From assembly GCA_016169945.1 (NCBI GenBank), contig JADLSH010000145.1, forward strand, positions 1,859,501-1,923,500: a stretch of 64,000 nt of DNA, read 5' to 3'. Position 1 is the first letter of the stretch, and each line of letters starts with the position of its first letter. Under the pieces are notes generated by a model. That model was not told where the DNA came from. It did not search any database and worked only from the letters and a program-made list of their open reading frames with translations. This document shows, in pieces, positions 1-10,859 of the stretch. A program made the translations under genes and the position numbers. This DNA is from Trachythela sp. YZ-2020 (Eukaryota > Cnidaria > Anthozoa > Malacalcyonacea > Clavulariidae).

Positions 1-1735
1 TATATTCTTTGTCCAATGTAAGTCTAATCGCTCGTTTCTGAAGTTTAAACAGTTTGTCCACATTTGCAGAATCACCCCAAACGACTGAACAATAGTCCAA
101 CTGTGATTGAATATTTGATTGTTAAAAAGCTTTTCTTGCTTCCAATGGTAAAAATTGTTTTATCCGTTTCAATAAGGCGATATTGTGACTGATCTTTACG
201 GCCGTTTTATGCACACGAGTTTTCCAAGATAATCTGTTGTCCACATATACTCCAAGAAGTTTTCACAATCAGTATTAGCTAGGGGAACATCATTCAACTT
301 TATCATCAAGTCTGTTTTATCCATTGTTGAGGCTTTCTGCATGGGAGGTAGTAATCAGCATAGCCTTTGTCTTTCCCGTATTTATTGCCATATTGGAGAC
401 CTTAAGATTTACGTATGTTTACGATTACGTCGAACCGCAAACCGCTAGCGATCACGTGACTAGACTCCCGCGGTCGAATTTGCGGTAAATTTTCAGGTTT
501 TCAACGTGTGGAAATTGTTTTCACGTATGAATAATCCCTCAGGATGTTTTTCGAAAATATCAAACTATATTTTAGTATCGCTAGAATAAATGTTTAAAAC
601 ATCATCTTAGCTTGGAAAAAACTATAAAGCACAGCTTTCAAAACAAGATTGCAGCTTATACTCAAAAACATCTCAAAGTTTGTACTTCAATCTTAATCTC
701 CTCAAAATGTATTACCTCTGACGTCTAACCTCAAACTGCAGTTTGAGGTTTGAAGTAAAAATTTTAAACCTCAATCTTAAGGTCTCTATTGTTATCATGA
801 TCAACACACCAAATTTTAAGATCCTCATTAATTTCAGTTAAATATTTTCACTTGTATGTAATATTGTATCATCAGCAAACATGTCAGTATCTGACTTAGA
901 AGTAATAAGTGGCAAATCGTTTATAAAAACAATAAACAGGAGTGGACCCAATATGGATCACAGGCAATTTTTCGGACTGACCCCTAAGGTTGACACATTG
1001 AGTTCTGTCAGTCAAATATGAAGTAAACCATCGAATCGTGAGAGCATCACAGTGATATAGCCTTAGTTTTTCAAGAAGAATTGAGTGACTGACAAGATCA
1101 AAGGCCTTTCGCAGATCCAATAAAACAACACCATTTAATTCACCCTTTCCCATATTTTCAGTCCAGATATCCATTAGTTGGGCTAAGGCTGTTTCACACG
1201 AGTGTAAAGGTCGAAAACCTGACTGAGCAGTATGTAAAAGACGATGGGTTGTAAGGAATTTGTAGAAGTGATTAAAAAAATGTCGTTGAATTATCTTGGT
1301 CACAGCATCCAAAATTGAGATCGGTCGATAGTTATTCTTGTCATAAATACTTTCTTTCTTGTGAATGGGGCAGACTTTAGCTGTTTTCCATTGAATTGGA
1401 AAAGTACCTAGAGTAAGACATTTATTAAACAGATCTGTGAGTGGAACTGAGATAACAGGTGCTGCTAACTTGAGGAGTCTTGCACTAACACCATCAAGAC
1501 CAGTGGCCTTGTTCGTCTGTAATCCTTCAAGTTGTTCCTGGACAAATGAAACAGTCATCTCGGGTATTGAGAATGAAGTTCCAGTTCAATATCACTATAA
1601 TTAGACCTAGCTTCAGACGGAACATACTGATCAGTAATTGTGGTAAAAAATCTGTTAAAAATGTTTGCAATTTTGAGTGGATCTTTATTGTCAAAAGATT
1701 AACCACAAATCTTCTCAATATCAATCCAAGTATTC
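1..1735 (-). mobile_element. Non-LTR retrotransposon reverse transcriptase fragment (CR1/Jockey-like), broken
   Basis: Read on the minus strand, this is the reverse transcriptase of a LINE. From about 1730 down to 1000 it carries the typical fingers/palm start (KATGLDGVSARLLKLAAP, then YRPISILDAVTK, then SGFRPLHSCETAL and LDLRKAFDLVSH). A frameshift near 975 moves it to another frame holding GSILGPLLFIVFINDLP and the catalytic FADDT box at about 855-880. The reading continues beyond a nested MITE (396-786) through an LGVYVDNRLSWK stretch to a C-terminal DYCSVVWGDS and LQKRAIRLTL stretch at 1-120. Frameshifts, an in-frame stop near 325 and the insertion make it non-functional. It runs off the left edge and its 5' end meets the 13-bp repeat array. 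Clade assignment within CR1/Jockey is a guess. Confidence 0.88.
396..786. mobile_element. 391-bp MITE with 14-bp TIRs and TATTG target duplication
   Basis: The ends are inverted copies of GAGACCTTAAGATT. TATTG flanks both sides (391-395 and 787-791), fitting a 5-bp target duplication. It interrupts the LINE reading frame, which resumes on each side. No ORF of transposase size is inside. A related element with GAGACCTTACGAT ends lies at 56104-56460. Confidence 0.85.
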
Positions 1736-1804
1736 TGACTTGAACAACTATTTCGGATGGACAGAACCAAGATAGAAACAGAAGGATTTAACTCAGTCCA
1801 TTCG

Positions 1805-2025
1805 GAGCCGCCATCTTGAGCCGCCATCTTGAGCCGCCATCTTGAGCCGCCATCTTGAGCCGCCATCTTGAGCCGCCATCTTGAGCCGCCATCTTGAGCC
1901 GCCATCTTGAGCCGCCATCTTGAGCCGCCATCTTGAGCCGCCATCTTGAGCCGCCATCTTGAGCCGCCATCTTGAGCCGCCATCTTGAGCCGCCATCTTG
2001 AGCCGCCATCTTGAGCCGCCATCTT
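1805..2025. repeat. 13-bp minisatellite, 17 exact copies
   Basis: GAGCCGCCATCTT is repeated 17 times without a visible mismatch (221 bp). The complement, AAGATGGCGGCTC, contains the consensus bound by the YY1 zinc-finger factor (AAGATGGCGGC) and puts an ATG in a good initiation context in each copy. Since 13 is not a multiple of 3, all three minus-strand frames stay open and encode the same 13-residue repeat; I treat those ORFs as artefacts. Confidence 0.97.
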
Positions 2026-2185
2026 GGCAGCTGCAGTGACGTAATATATTGACATAATACGATAGTTATGCCATCCAATATAATAACCTGAAACTTCTAT
2101 TTAAGCTAACGTATAGTAATACTACAAACTGTATATAATAGGAAGAGTAATGAATATTAAGACTGTACTGTAAACGTATACGTAC

Positions 2186-3161
2186 CACTTTCAGACACAA
2201 ATACGGAATTGTCATTCGCGTACGATAAAAATATCATAACCAGGATTAACAATGAAAAATATTTCCAACGACTGCATTCCTTCAAAATTTTAACGGGAAG
2301 CATAACAAACTCAATGAACTTAATGCCAACATCAACCACATCTTCTTTGAACTGGGTATCTGAAGTATAGCTGCGCTGGTGGTAATTATGATTTGATGTG
2401 GATAAGATTAATTCAATCATGTTCATCAACTCTTCTCGTTTACTTTCTGTGTGTCTCTCCTTTTCAAATTCCTGGTGTCGTGTTAGCTCCATCAAAACGA
2501 GTAATTCTCTTTCTTGTACAATAGAAACATCTGCGTTTTTTACTTCCTCGATACCTTGACGACAATCTTGGACTTCTTTACAAGACAATAACTCAGCATC
2601 ATTCATCAGGTTATCAATATCAATAAACGCGTCTTGCTTTTCTGATGCACTAAACTTATGAGTCGTTGTATGTGCCAAAACATTTCTCAATTCTCGGACT
2701 GACATAAGCAAGTTTTGTTGAACTTTGGAATGTTTCCAAAATATTAAGAAGTTTAACAGTCCTGTTAAATCTGTTGTAGCAGGGTCTTTTACATCGTTCC
2801 ACTTTGCTCCTAAATCATGCATGAAAACCTTCGCGATTTCCCAGTACCCATTAGGATCATGCCACAGAGTACTGTCACTTTGATGAAACCGAACGTACTT
2901 TTTCTTCTTATTCACATGTAATTTTTCCAATGCTCTTCCCCATTTACACGTATGACGACAAGGTTTTACTCCAGGTGTAACCAGACAATTACATTTTCCT
3001 CCAAGATTTTTTAACAGGAGTGCTTGTATTTCTTTGGCCTTCTGCTCGGTATAATGCCGTAGACCATTACCCAGGATTCGTAGTGCCTCACCAACTGCGA
3101 TGTAGTTAAGATAATCTGGATCATTCCTTAAGTCCCTTAGATCTTGCATTGTGGATCCCAT
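2186..3161 (-). CDS. HEPN (DZIP3-type) domain first exon, paralogue of 43100-44081
   Basis: A 976-bp open exon starts with ATG at 3161 and ends at a GT donor (AAGTG then GTACGT) with one base left over, the same phase as its paralogue at 43100-44081. The encoded 325 residues match that copy closely over their whole length. They keep the HEPN ribonuclease motif R-N-V-L-A-H near residue 160, a Cys/His cluster (CNCL...CRHTC) near residues 57-72, and a hydrophobic tail with two apolar stretches. HEPN domains are all-alpha folds that often act as ribonucleases; this subtype is the one found in DZIP3-like animal proteins. No NACHT exon follows within the 2.1 kb left of it, where a LINE and the 13-bp array sit. 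It is either the 5' part of a gene continuing past the left edge or an orphaned exon. Confidence 0.8.
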
Positions 3162-3295
3162 TATTTAATATATGACTCAAATGAAAGTGGTACTAAAAGA
3201 AATAAAAGAACAATAAATATCTATACAGAAATAATATCAATTAATAGAAATAATAATAGCAATTTAACATAGACCATTAATTTTGCTTAATTAAG

Positions 3296-3742
3296 TTTAA
3301 TATGTTGAAATATCATAAAGTACTTTGGCCAATTGGCAACTTTAGCAAGACAACAAACACAACAGACGCACTATGCATATTTTGGGCAAGGAAGTGCCCG
3401 AACGGTCTAGAGGCTCTAGCTAACCTAAGTTTTTACCTGGAGGAACAGGAGGACCTCTATATTGTAGAAGGTTGAGCCAGCTCTGTTCATGTTGTTGAGT
3501 GAGTTGAGGCCTGATGGTCTAGAGACCACCGTCGGTTATACTGAGACAGTAAGGGCACTCAAGACCTGACAGAGCATGCAAAAACTGTAGGTTTTTATAG
3601 AGGAACAGGTGGACCTTTCAGGTCTGTCAGCTCGTTGAAATTGAGTCCTAGTTGGACTTGGTGACCAACTATTGGTGCAGGGTACTCAACTATGCATGAC
3701 CGTCTATGGTATGACTGACCCATCGAGCCTCTAGGTCAGTTA
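3296..3742 (-). repeat. ~447-bp dispersed repeat, inverted copy of 50321-50768
   Basis: Reverse-complementing this segment gives a close match to 50321-50768, with small indels. Here it lies just upstream of the HEPN paralogue; the other copy lies just upstream of the NACHT exon. It has no convincing ORF. It could be a short mobile element or part of a segmental inverted duplication. Confidence 0.85.
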
Positions 3743-4226
3743 AGTTAAACTCGAAGTTAAGTTAAAAGTATTTTAAACATTAGCGTAAATGCCAACCTTT
3801 TAGTTTCTACACTAAAATCAATAACTTTACTCTCCCTAACTTCAAGTTTGCATCAAATGTAGAAATTAATTAGCAAAATGTGGTTGAAGTCTAGGGAGAG
3901 AAATGCGAATGTCGTGTATTTGTTGTTTTGCAAAGGGACACAAGTGTCGTAACAATTCACAGCGAAATTTAATGATATAAAACATATTAAGGGGATTGGA
4001 TATTTGGATATTTTTGATTAATATGTTCCATATCATTAAACATTGCCATATTACCTAATTTACATATTTGGACAAGCTGGAATATTGGTGTAGCGCAGTA
4101 ATTACTCCAAAATATGTACAACTTATATGAAAATTGGTTTTGTATTATGCCTCAGCAGATTGGGACATACTATCATTATTGGAATACAGTGTACTTAGGT
4201 GCAAGCGTTAAGTCGAAATGAGGAAC
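3743..4226. other. No gene recognised
   Basis: AT-rich sequence with no convincing ORF, tRNA or terminal repeat. Confidence 0.6.
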
Positions 4227-4611
4227 TCAAACGTGAAGAAAAACATAGGAATAAGACTCTTCCCCCTTCCAGACACATATATTAATAATATTTAATAAGT
4301 CATAGACTGTATCAAGATGATATAACTTGCACGTCAAGAGCTGCCTGCGTTCGAAGAGGCGAGGCAGACCACTTTCTTCAAGGGAATCTGTGTAAGGCAT
4401 CCATGGGTAGATTATTCTTAGAGCTCTCCTCTGCAGCCTTTTAATATCGTCTGATAGGTACTTGGGTAGCGAGTTGTGATAAACTGGGAATGCATATTCA
4501 AAGATCGGGCGAATACAGGTAGTGTACAATTTCAGAAGTTCCTTAGTTGAAATGGCAGCTCTTTTGAGTTGCCTCAAAAATAGAAAAGAGGTGCAGGTCT
4601 TGGATTTATCA
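4227..4611 (-). mobile_element. LINE reverse transcriptase C-terminal scrap
   Basis: The minus strand encodes the C-terminal tail shared by many LINE polymerases: FLRQLKRAAISTKELLKLY, then TCIRPIFEYAFPVYHNSLP, then IKRLQRRALRIIYPW. The catalytic part is missing, so this is a truncated copy. It is a different lineage from the LINE at 1-1735, since the corresponding residues differ strongly. Confidence 0.85.
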
Positions 4612-4613
4612 TC

Positions 4614-5655
4614 ATGAATGAAGTTCATAAAAAGATGAGGTTGACTGGAGAAAGCGACCAATCGTTCAAGAAGAGGTTTACTTCAGAGAGATCAAGGCAA
4701 TTTGATCATTTTAGGGAGAAAGAGGCTGTCTTTAGCTCTGCTGATGGATGCTCTGTAAGAATGTTTACAAAAACTGAATACCAGGTTAAACCAGGTGACG
4801 GGCGGAGACTAAATCACGCAATTTCGGAGTACACAAAGTTCCTAAAAAAGATAGATCGTCTTACGGAACAACTGAAAAATCACGACAACACTTTGTATCA
4901 TGACAATTTATAGTAACTTTCTGAAGCAAGGCACCGACTTTCAACATAACTTCAACAAAGCAGAAATAGAGTCTGTCCAAAAGAAGCATTCCGAACTAAC
5001 AAGAGAACTGAATATCATGAACCAAAAAATGCAAGATTACAAAAGAATTGTTAAGGGAATGAAAGGAAAGTGTATAACACCAAGAAGTAGAATGAAAGAG
5101 AATAGAAGAAAAGCAAAAATGCGAAAGAAGAAACGACTTGAGAAAAACCTTATTCGAGTATACAACATTTGTATGGTAAATCCATTTGGAAATGAACTTC
5201 CACAGTATCTAGTTTACCCCCCGTCAATACCAGTTCCTGAAACATGTATTAACACTGAAGAGATTTCGACCCTTTCACGTTGTAATGCATCGCATATTGC
5301 GAAATTGATATCTGGAAATTAGTTCACTAATGCTGCTGGCAGTAGATTACTTAATCTCCAGCAATATGTAAGAGACAATGTGTACTGTTTTCTATATCCA
5401 GAGGAATACACAGAAGAAATGGCAAAAAGCGTAAGAGAGGAGGACGAAGGTTTAAAGTCAGGCAATAAGCAGGGAAACGACGATGATAAAGAGTCGGTAA
5501 ACGGAGAGGAAGGCGAGGACATAGAATCGGTAGATGAGCAGGAAAACGACTATGATAAAGAGTCGTTAGCGTTTATAGACGGAAAGGCCAACGAACAGTG
5601 TGAATCGTTTCAGAAAACTGACACAGATCATGACATTGATGATTTTTTAAATTGA
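4614..5655 (+). pseudogene. Unrecognised coiled-coil, basic/acidic ORF, broken in two places
   Basis: Three ORFs lie end to end. The first (4614-4913) is charged. The second (4900-5322) is in another frame and rich in Lys/Arg with a coiled-coil look (QKKHSELTRELNIMNQKM). The third (5380-5655) is in the same frame as the second and separated from it only by a TAG at 5320-5322; reading through gives an uninterrupted chain to 5655. The C-terminus is very acidic (repeated DDDKES / DYDKES) and ends at a TGA. I do not recognise the family. One frameshift and one nonsense codon in an otherwise open 1-kb stretch fit a recently decayed gene, possibly transposon-borne. Confidence 0.5.
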
Positions 5656-6059
5656 GATAGGGTGTTTCACATTGAACTTTCACAGTCATCAGTTGTTGTT
5701 AAAATATCGTATTATTTTGTATTTATATTAAAAGGAACAATTTTCCATTTATATACAGTATACTTACCTTTCCTACATAGTTATGATCAGTATCGGAACA
5801 GGGTATAACAATGCTAAATTTCTTAAGGTTGACCCTCCCCCTTTGGTGACCCCCCTAAATATTTTGTTTCTTGTCAGTCGTATAAGCTAGTTTGTGAAAA
5901 AAGTTTATGAAAGCCATAAAAATATGGGATAAGATAAGCTATCGTGAAGTTTTTAACAGATATTCAAGTTTTTTTCTATTTTCGTTGACTTATTTTTAAC
6001 TTTGGCCGTTGTGAAATCAATCACGTTTGATGGCGTAAGCACTGTTATTTTGGCTTCAC
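5656..6059. other. No gene recognised
   Basis: AT-rich spacer between two pseudogenes. I see no ORF, terminal repeat or RNA gene. Confidence 0.6.
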
Positions 6060-9000
6060 TTTTTACCCGCCAGTTATCGTTCCAGATGCGAAGCTTCTTG
6101 CAAAACTCAGTGAAGGTGACTTAGTGGCAATTGAGGCTCTTACCACAAGGCATGCTTAACATCTTCAGGAAATCGAGTCAGGGCATTTAATGCGTCACAG
6201 TCAAAAGTTGATTTCGAGGAGGACATTATTTACGGATGTGTTTTAGACGAACTTACAAGTTACATTCGAGATTGTTCACGCATAGAAAACACGGTCCCTA
6301 TTTTTAAGCTTAGCAATTAAAAGAAAATATGTTGCGAGCGCCTTCATGAACATTGCTTATCTGAAGAGAAGAAAACTAAGATTCACAGTACGCGACTTGA
6401 AGAGAAGATTTTAGAACACCTTCCAGAGCTGAGTGAACACAATAAAGGGAGAGAAGTTCTCTGAACATTGAAGGAGGAGACCGGTAGTGCTATTTTTGAT
6501 TCTTGTTTCTATAGTGGAGAAGATGATGGTCGATGTTTAGCAAGGTTAGGATGTTTAGCGTTGTTTACTCATGAAACAACTAAGATCGATATCATAGCTT
6601 ATCTCATTTAACACGGAATAGAAGGTTAAGAAGCATGCTGAAGAGGTTCAAAAAAAGAGACATTCGAAAGCTGATGAAACAGAGTTCCCATTATTCGTCG
6701 GTTTGTAGCTCCACAGTAAGGTTTTATCACCGACTTAGCTCAGCATGGAGTAAGTGTTCCCTATACCTGCGTACAGAGTTTTGAGTTGGCCTTGACAACG
6801 ACATATGGAGAAATGGGAGTCGTTTGTCCACCTAGCATTCAAAATGGTTTGTTCTCCACGGCTGTCATCGACAATATTGACAATAATCCTTCTTCAACAA
6901 CGGCTACGAACGCTTTCCATGGCACAAGTATCTCTATTTTTCAATATCCGAATAGGGAAGAAAAGCCCGGATGCTTGAAACTAAATGGTGAATCCAACAA
7001 TTGTAACCAACCTTTGGAACTGCCACAGTATTTCAATATCCGAATAGGGAAGAAAACCTCGGATGCTCGGATGAAGTATGTCCTCAGGAGATCTGCACAA
7101 ACGTTATGAGTGATTGGCAACAAAATATCCAAAGCTAGGATGAGGCAGAAGAGACACCATTGGCTAGCCGAATTTCTTGGGCTCCTTATCATGCAAAGAA
7201 ATTGGAGAAGGGAGAGTTACGACCAAAAACATTTTCCGCGCTCTTACCATTGCTGAGAGAGTCCATTACATCGAATGCCACAGTTGCTCATACAATGAAG
7301 ATTGCAAAACTGTTATTGCATCATATCAATGCTAGTCAGATTACAGTTATTACAGTTATTACAGTTGATCAGCCTGTGTACGCCATAGGAAAACAAGTTC
7401 AGTGGTTGTACCCCGAACTTTATGGTGAGAATTATCTAGTTATGATGATGGGTAGTTTACATATCGAGATGTGCTTGTTGGCAACAATTGGTGATTGGCT
7501 AGATGGGAGTGGCTGGGTTGAGATTCTTGTGAACGCTGATATCAACACCCCTGGGAGAGCCGAAAGTGTGCTTCAGGGTCGTCATGTTAAACGATGTTAA
7601 ATGATTCCCACCAGAATTCCAACAGTTCTTTAAACCTGCAAGATTGGGTTGAACTCAGGCGTGAAGAATCTGCTCAATTCAATTACTGGGTTACTGTGAT
7701 GGAATTAGAGGCCTTGCTTCTGCAGTTAGTTCAAAGCTTACGTGAAACCAACTTCACTATGTTTGTCCATACTTTAGAAGCAATAACCCCGTGGATGCAT
7801 GTTCGCGATGGATCATACCAATTATGCGAGATGGCTTCCTATATTCATTGAAGATCTTAAGAGGCTTTCTGTAAGGCATCCATCCGTTTATCAGGAGTTC
7901 ATGCAAGGAAACTTTACTGTGACGAATAAAAACAAGGAATATTCATCCATGGCCGTGGATCAAGGCCACGAGCAGAACAACAAACATGTTAATGTTGAAG
8001 GAGGTGTTATTGGTATTCTTGATAACGAAACATCATTAATGAAGTGGATGATTGGTGGTCCAGAAATTGCCCGTTTGGTGGAAGAATTTCATGGAAGCAA
8101 CGAATCCGACGAAGAAAAAACGAAAGAAAGTCTTCCGCATCATGAATATTTTGATTCGTTCAAAAAGCGCTTTCGAAAAAATTGTTGGCTCTTTAAGAAT
8201 AGCGTTTAAAGATCGCTATCTTGCCTTGTTTCGCATCAAGAATGCCGTTAGAACGACGAAAGAAAAAATGAAAGTAGTCTCACTTCATCAAGAAAGGAAA
8301 CTGTATGCGTCACTCTATGTTTCGTGCCAGTCAAGGGAAGAAGGTCTCGCAGATTTTTTTGCTCACGAAAATCATGCATATCCACCATCCATCTCCGAAT
8401 ACGGAAAACTTCGTAAAGGTACCAAAGCTGATTTTCTAGCATGTATCGAAGAAAATAATAACTTAGTAGAAGATAGTGCAGTCAACGCCTCTGCGAAAAT
8501 AATCGATGGGGCAGCAATGGTACAGATGTTTAAACCAACTCATGCTAAGATTTTCGGGGATTACAGCACTGAATTCCTAAAAGCAATTTCACGACTATTG
8601 TGCGGTAACCTTCAGCGCATCGACGTTATCTTTGACAGGTACATAAAAGGTAATCTCAAGTCTGAAACGAGAGAGAGTAGAGGTGCCGGTGTACGCATCC
8701 TTGTTAATGAAGCCACACCTATATGGAGAAACTGGCAACAGTTTTTGCGCAATGATGACAACAAAACTGAGCTGTTTAAACTCCTCGCATTAGGTTTAAC
8801 AAGTAGGCCAGTGCCCAATGGTGTCATAGTGGAGTCGGAGAATGTTCTTTCATATCGACTTATCCATGGTGGATGCTTGCAACCACGAAGAAGCGGATAC
8901 TCGCGTCTTTCTTCATGTCAAACAAACAGTCCAAGCTGGTCATAGCAAAATTGTCATCAAGACCGTCGACACTGATGTCGTTTTTATTGCTATTTCACTC

Positions 9001-9545
9001 TTCCGTTCATTGCAAATCGATGAGTTATGGATTGAATTTGGTGTTAGTAAATCGAAACGGTGGTTAGCAATACACAAGTACGTTCAGAAGCTGAGGAAAT
9101 ACACATGCAGGGGTCTTCTGTTCTGGTACGCATTCACGGGCTGTGATACAGTCTCTGCATTTTTTGCAAAGGGAAAGAAAACAGCGTGGAAAACCTGGGC
9201 ATTATATCCTGAAGTTACAGATACCTTTATCAGGTAAGTCTTCCTGAGATGTTAATCGAGTGCAACTTCATGCATATTTAGGCGCTTGATCCTACTCATT
9301 TCTATCGCCTCTCTTAGACTTTCAGATGCTCAGAATTGTTAACTACGCAATCCCGATGTGAGATTAGTGAGAATGATAGAGCGCTATCTTGTTTTTATGT
9401 ACAAGAGGACACCGTCCCATTCTGATGTCAATGAATGCCGTCGTGAGTTATTCACAAGAAATGGTTGTTCAAGTGAAAATCTACCATGAACAAGAGATTC
9501 ACTCATTCAGCACATAAGACGAGCAATAAACCAAGCAGCGTAAGT
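6060..9545 (+). pseudogene. Decayed repetitive-family gene with putative PIN/FEN-like C-terminal domain
   Basis: Collinear fragments in changing frames belong to one large protein family that I recall as repeated uncharacterised genes in cnidarians. In order: AKLLAKLSEGDLVAIEAL near 6080; the VVCPPSIQNGLF ... NNPSSTTATNAFHGTSISIF block at 6810-6950; a middle part at 7160-7850; DHTNYARWLPIFIEDLKRL then MAVDQGHEQNN at 7807-7990; and the C-terminal block HEEADTRVFLHV, TVDTDVVFIA, WYAFTGCDTVSAFFAKGKK at 8890-9180, ending near QHIRRAINQAA and a stop at about 9542. Many stops and frameshifts, most before 6780, make it non-functional. The acidic residues in EEAD, DTDV and GCD are arranged like the metal-binding sites of PIN/FEN nucleases; that reading is inference. 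The family is probably spread by or carried in transposons. Confidence 0.75.
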
Positions 9546-9654
9546 AGGCATCATGCTAGATTTCCCTGTAAAATACTTTGCTGATCATCATAGTAGGTTG
9601 GTAACGGACTTGAATTTATAGATCCCAAATTGTTAGTAAAGCTAACTGCCTATT

Positions 9655-10071
9655 GTGGCGGAAAGTAACAATGATCTGCCCATTGTGGCAGAGGCCATTG
9701 AGGAACCAAATAATATTGATCTGCCCATTGTGATAGAGCCTATTGAAGCACAAAATAACATTGACCTACCCATTTTGGAAGAGCCTGTTGAGGCGCAATA
9801 TAACAATCTACCCATTGTGGTAGAGCCCATTGAGGCACAAAATAATATTGATCTGCCCATTGTGGTAGAACCTATTGAGGCAGGAAATGAAAACCACATT
9901 TGGTTTATAAATTATCAAATAGAGCTTCAAGGTCTTGTTATAACTGATCGAGAAATTGAGTCTCACTACTATGATATTCATACAGCACTTTTAAATACTT
10001 TTTTGAATGGTAGTCATGCTATTTTAATATTTAGAAGGTTATATGATGGCCTTAATAAAGCAAATGGATGA
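9655..10071 (+). CDS. Small ORF with 15-residue acidic repeats (NIDLPIVVEPIEAQN type)
   Basis: This 138-codon ORF starts in AT-rich sequence and opens with about five tandem copies of a 15-residue unit, consensus N-I-D-L-P-I-V-x-E-P-I-E-A-Q-N (residues 1-80). One unit is a codon short. It ends with a non-repetitive 58-residue domain of mixed helix character (LVITDREIESHYYDIHTAL ...). The units carry mostly synonymous or conservative differences, which suggests that the frame was under selection. I do not recognise the family. It follows the pseudogene by 110 bp on the same strand and could be a separate exon or the N-terminus of another transposon protein. Confidence 0.5.
   Translation: MAESNNDLPIVAEAIEEPNNIDLPIVIEPIEAQNNIDLPILEEPVEAQYNNLPIVVEPIEAQNNIDLPIVVEPIEAGNENHIWFINYQIELQGLVITDREIESHYYDIHTALLNTFLNGSHAILIFRRLYDGLNKANG
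9656..9888. repeat. 45-bp coding tandem repeat, about five copies
   Basis: Units contain the CTGCCCATTGTGG core followed by an AGCC(T/C)ATTGAGGCA-like segment. The 45-bp period, with one copy about 3 bp short, keeps the reading frame. Confidence 0.85.
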
Positions 10072-10456
10072 TTTCTTTTTATTTCACTCACATAAACAAA
10101 CCATTCAGTTTGAATAAGAGATGGGATTACAATCATGGATCCCTATTACAACATAGTATGTACTGTAAGTATATATATTCCCTTCTTAAATGTTTAAGAC
10201 ATTTCATTTTCAAATTAATTTTATCAATCTATTGTAATCAATTTTACTCTTTATCACTGACACTGTATGTATGAAAATGTGATTGTTGGCAAGATAAAAT
10301 GGTACGTTTTGTTCGTTAAAATTTTCTGTATCCCCTCCCCCTTTTTTTCCTTACACATGCAGGTATATTCACATACTAAATATTTCTTTCGGTTTTGGAA
10401 TTCTTACTGAGCTTAATGTTAATCATTACACTGACTAGTACCATCTGAACAGCTGG

Positions 10457-10693
10457 ATGACACAGAAATGTTATTTACTTGATACTTGCTGGTTGTTTCA
10501 CAATAATATGGATATATTACATAATCTCTTATGGGGTGAAATCTGCTATAAGAGGAATTATGTATTTCCAACATGTCATGTGGGTGTGGATCCTGTGCAT
10601 AATAATGTGTTTCAAAGTTTCTTTGGAGAGAGACACCATTATGTTGGTTTCATGTATTTCGACAATTCACTGGGCAGTACAGATGAACACTGA
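10457..10693 (+). CDS. Unrecognised short ORF, possibly an exon or decayed fragment
   Basis: The 78-codon ORF reads MTQKCYLLDTCWLF ... VDPVHNNVFQSFFGERHHY and is followed, after a single stop, by another 45 or so sensible codons in the same frame (WNQILIKYIYEAS ...). Its composition (aromatic, Cys, His) looks protein-like, but I recognise no domain. It may belong with the ORF at 9655-10071, 390 bp upstream. Confidence 0.3.
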   Translation: MTQKCYLLDTCWLFHNNMDILHNLLWGEICYKRNYVFPTCHVGVDPVHNNVFQSFFGERHHYVGFMYFDNSLGSTDEH

Positions 10694-10859
10694 TGGAACC
10701 AAATCCTGATTAAATACATATATGAAGCATCTACAGATGGGAACAAAGAGTCAAAGACTGTTCTGACAGACTGCATATGGCAAATGCATTATCAATATCT
10801 TATGAACACAGACAACCAGCTTTTTGCACCACAAAAATATTAAAAGACACTGCCTCTAT

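Noticed and set aside
1699..2078. Three overlapping ORFs encoding tandem MAAQDGGSRWRLK repeats
   Set aside because: They follow automatically from a 13-bp unit that lacks stops in every minus-strand frame. No splice or domain evidence supports a protein.
7160..9237. Five separate genes at 7160-7600, 7594-7851, 7799-8209, 8052-8945 and 8842-9237
   Set aside because: They are consecutive parts of one protein in shifting frames, so they are merged into one pseudogene.
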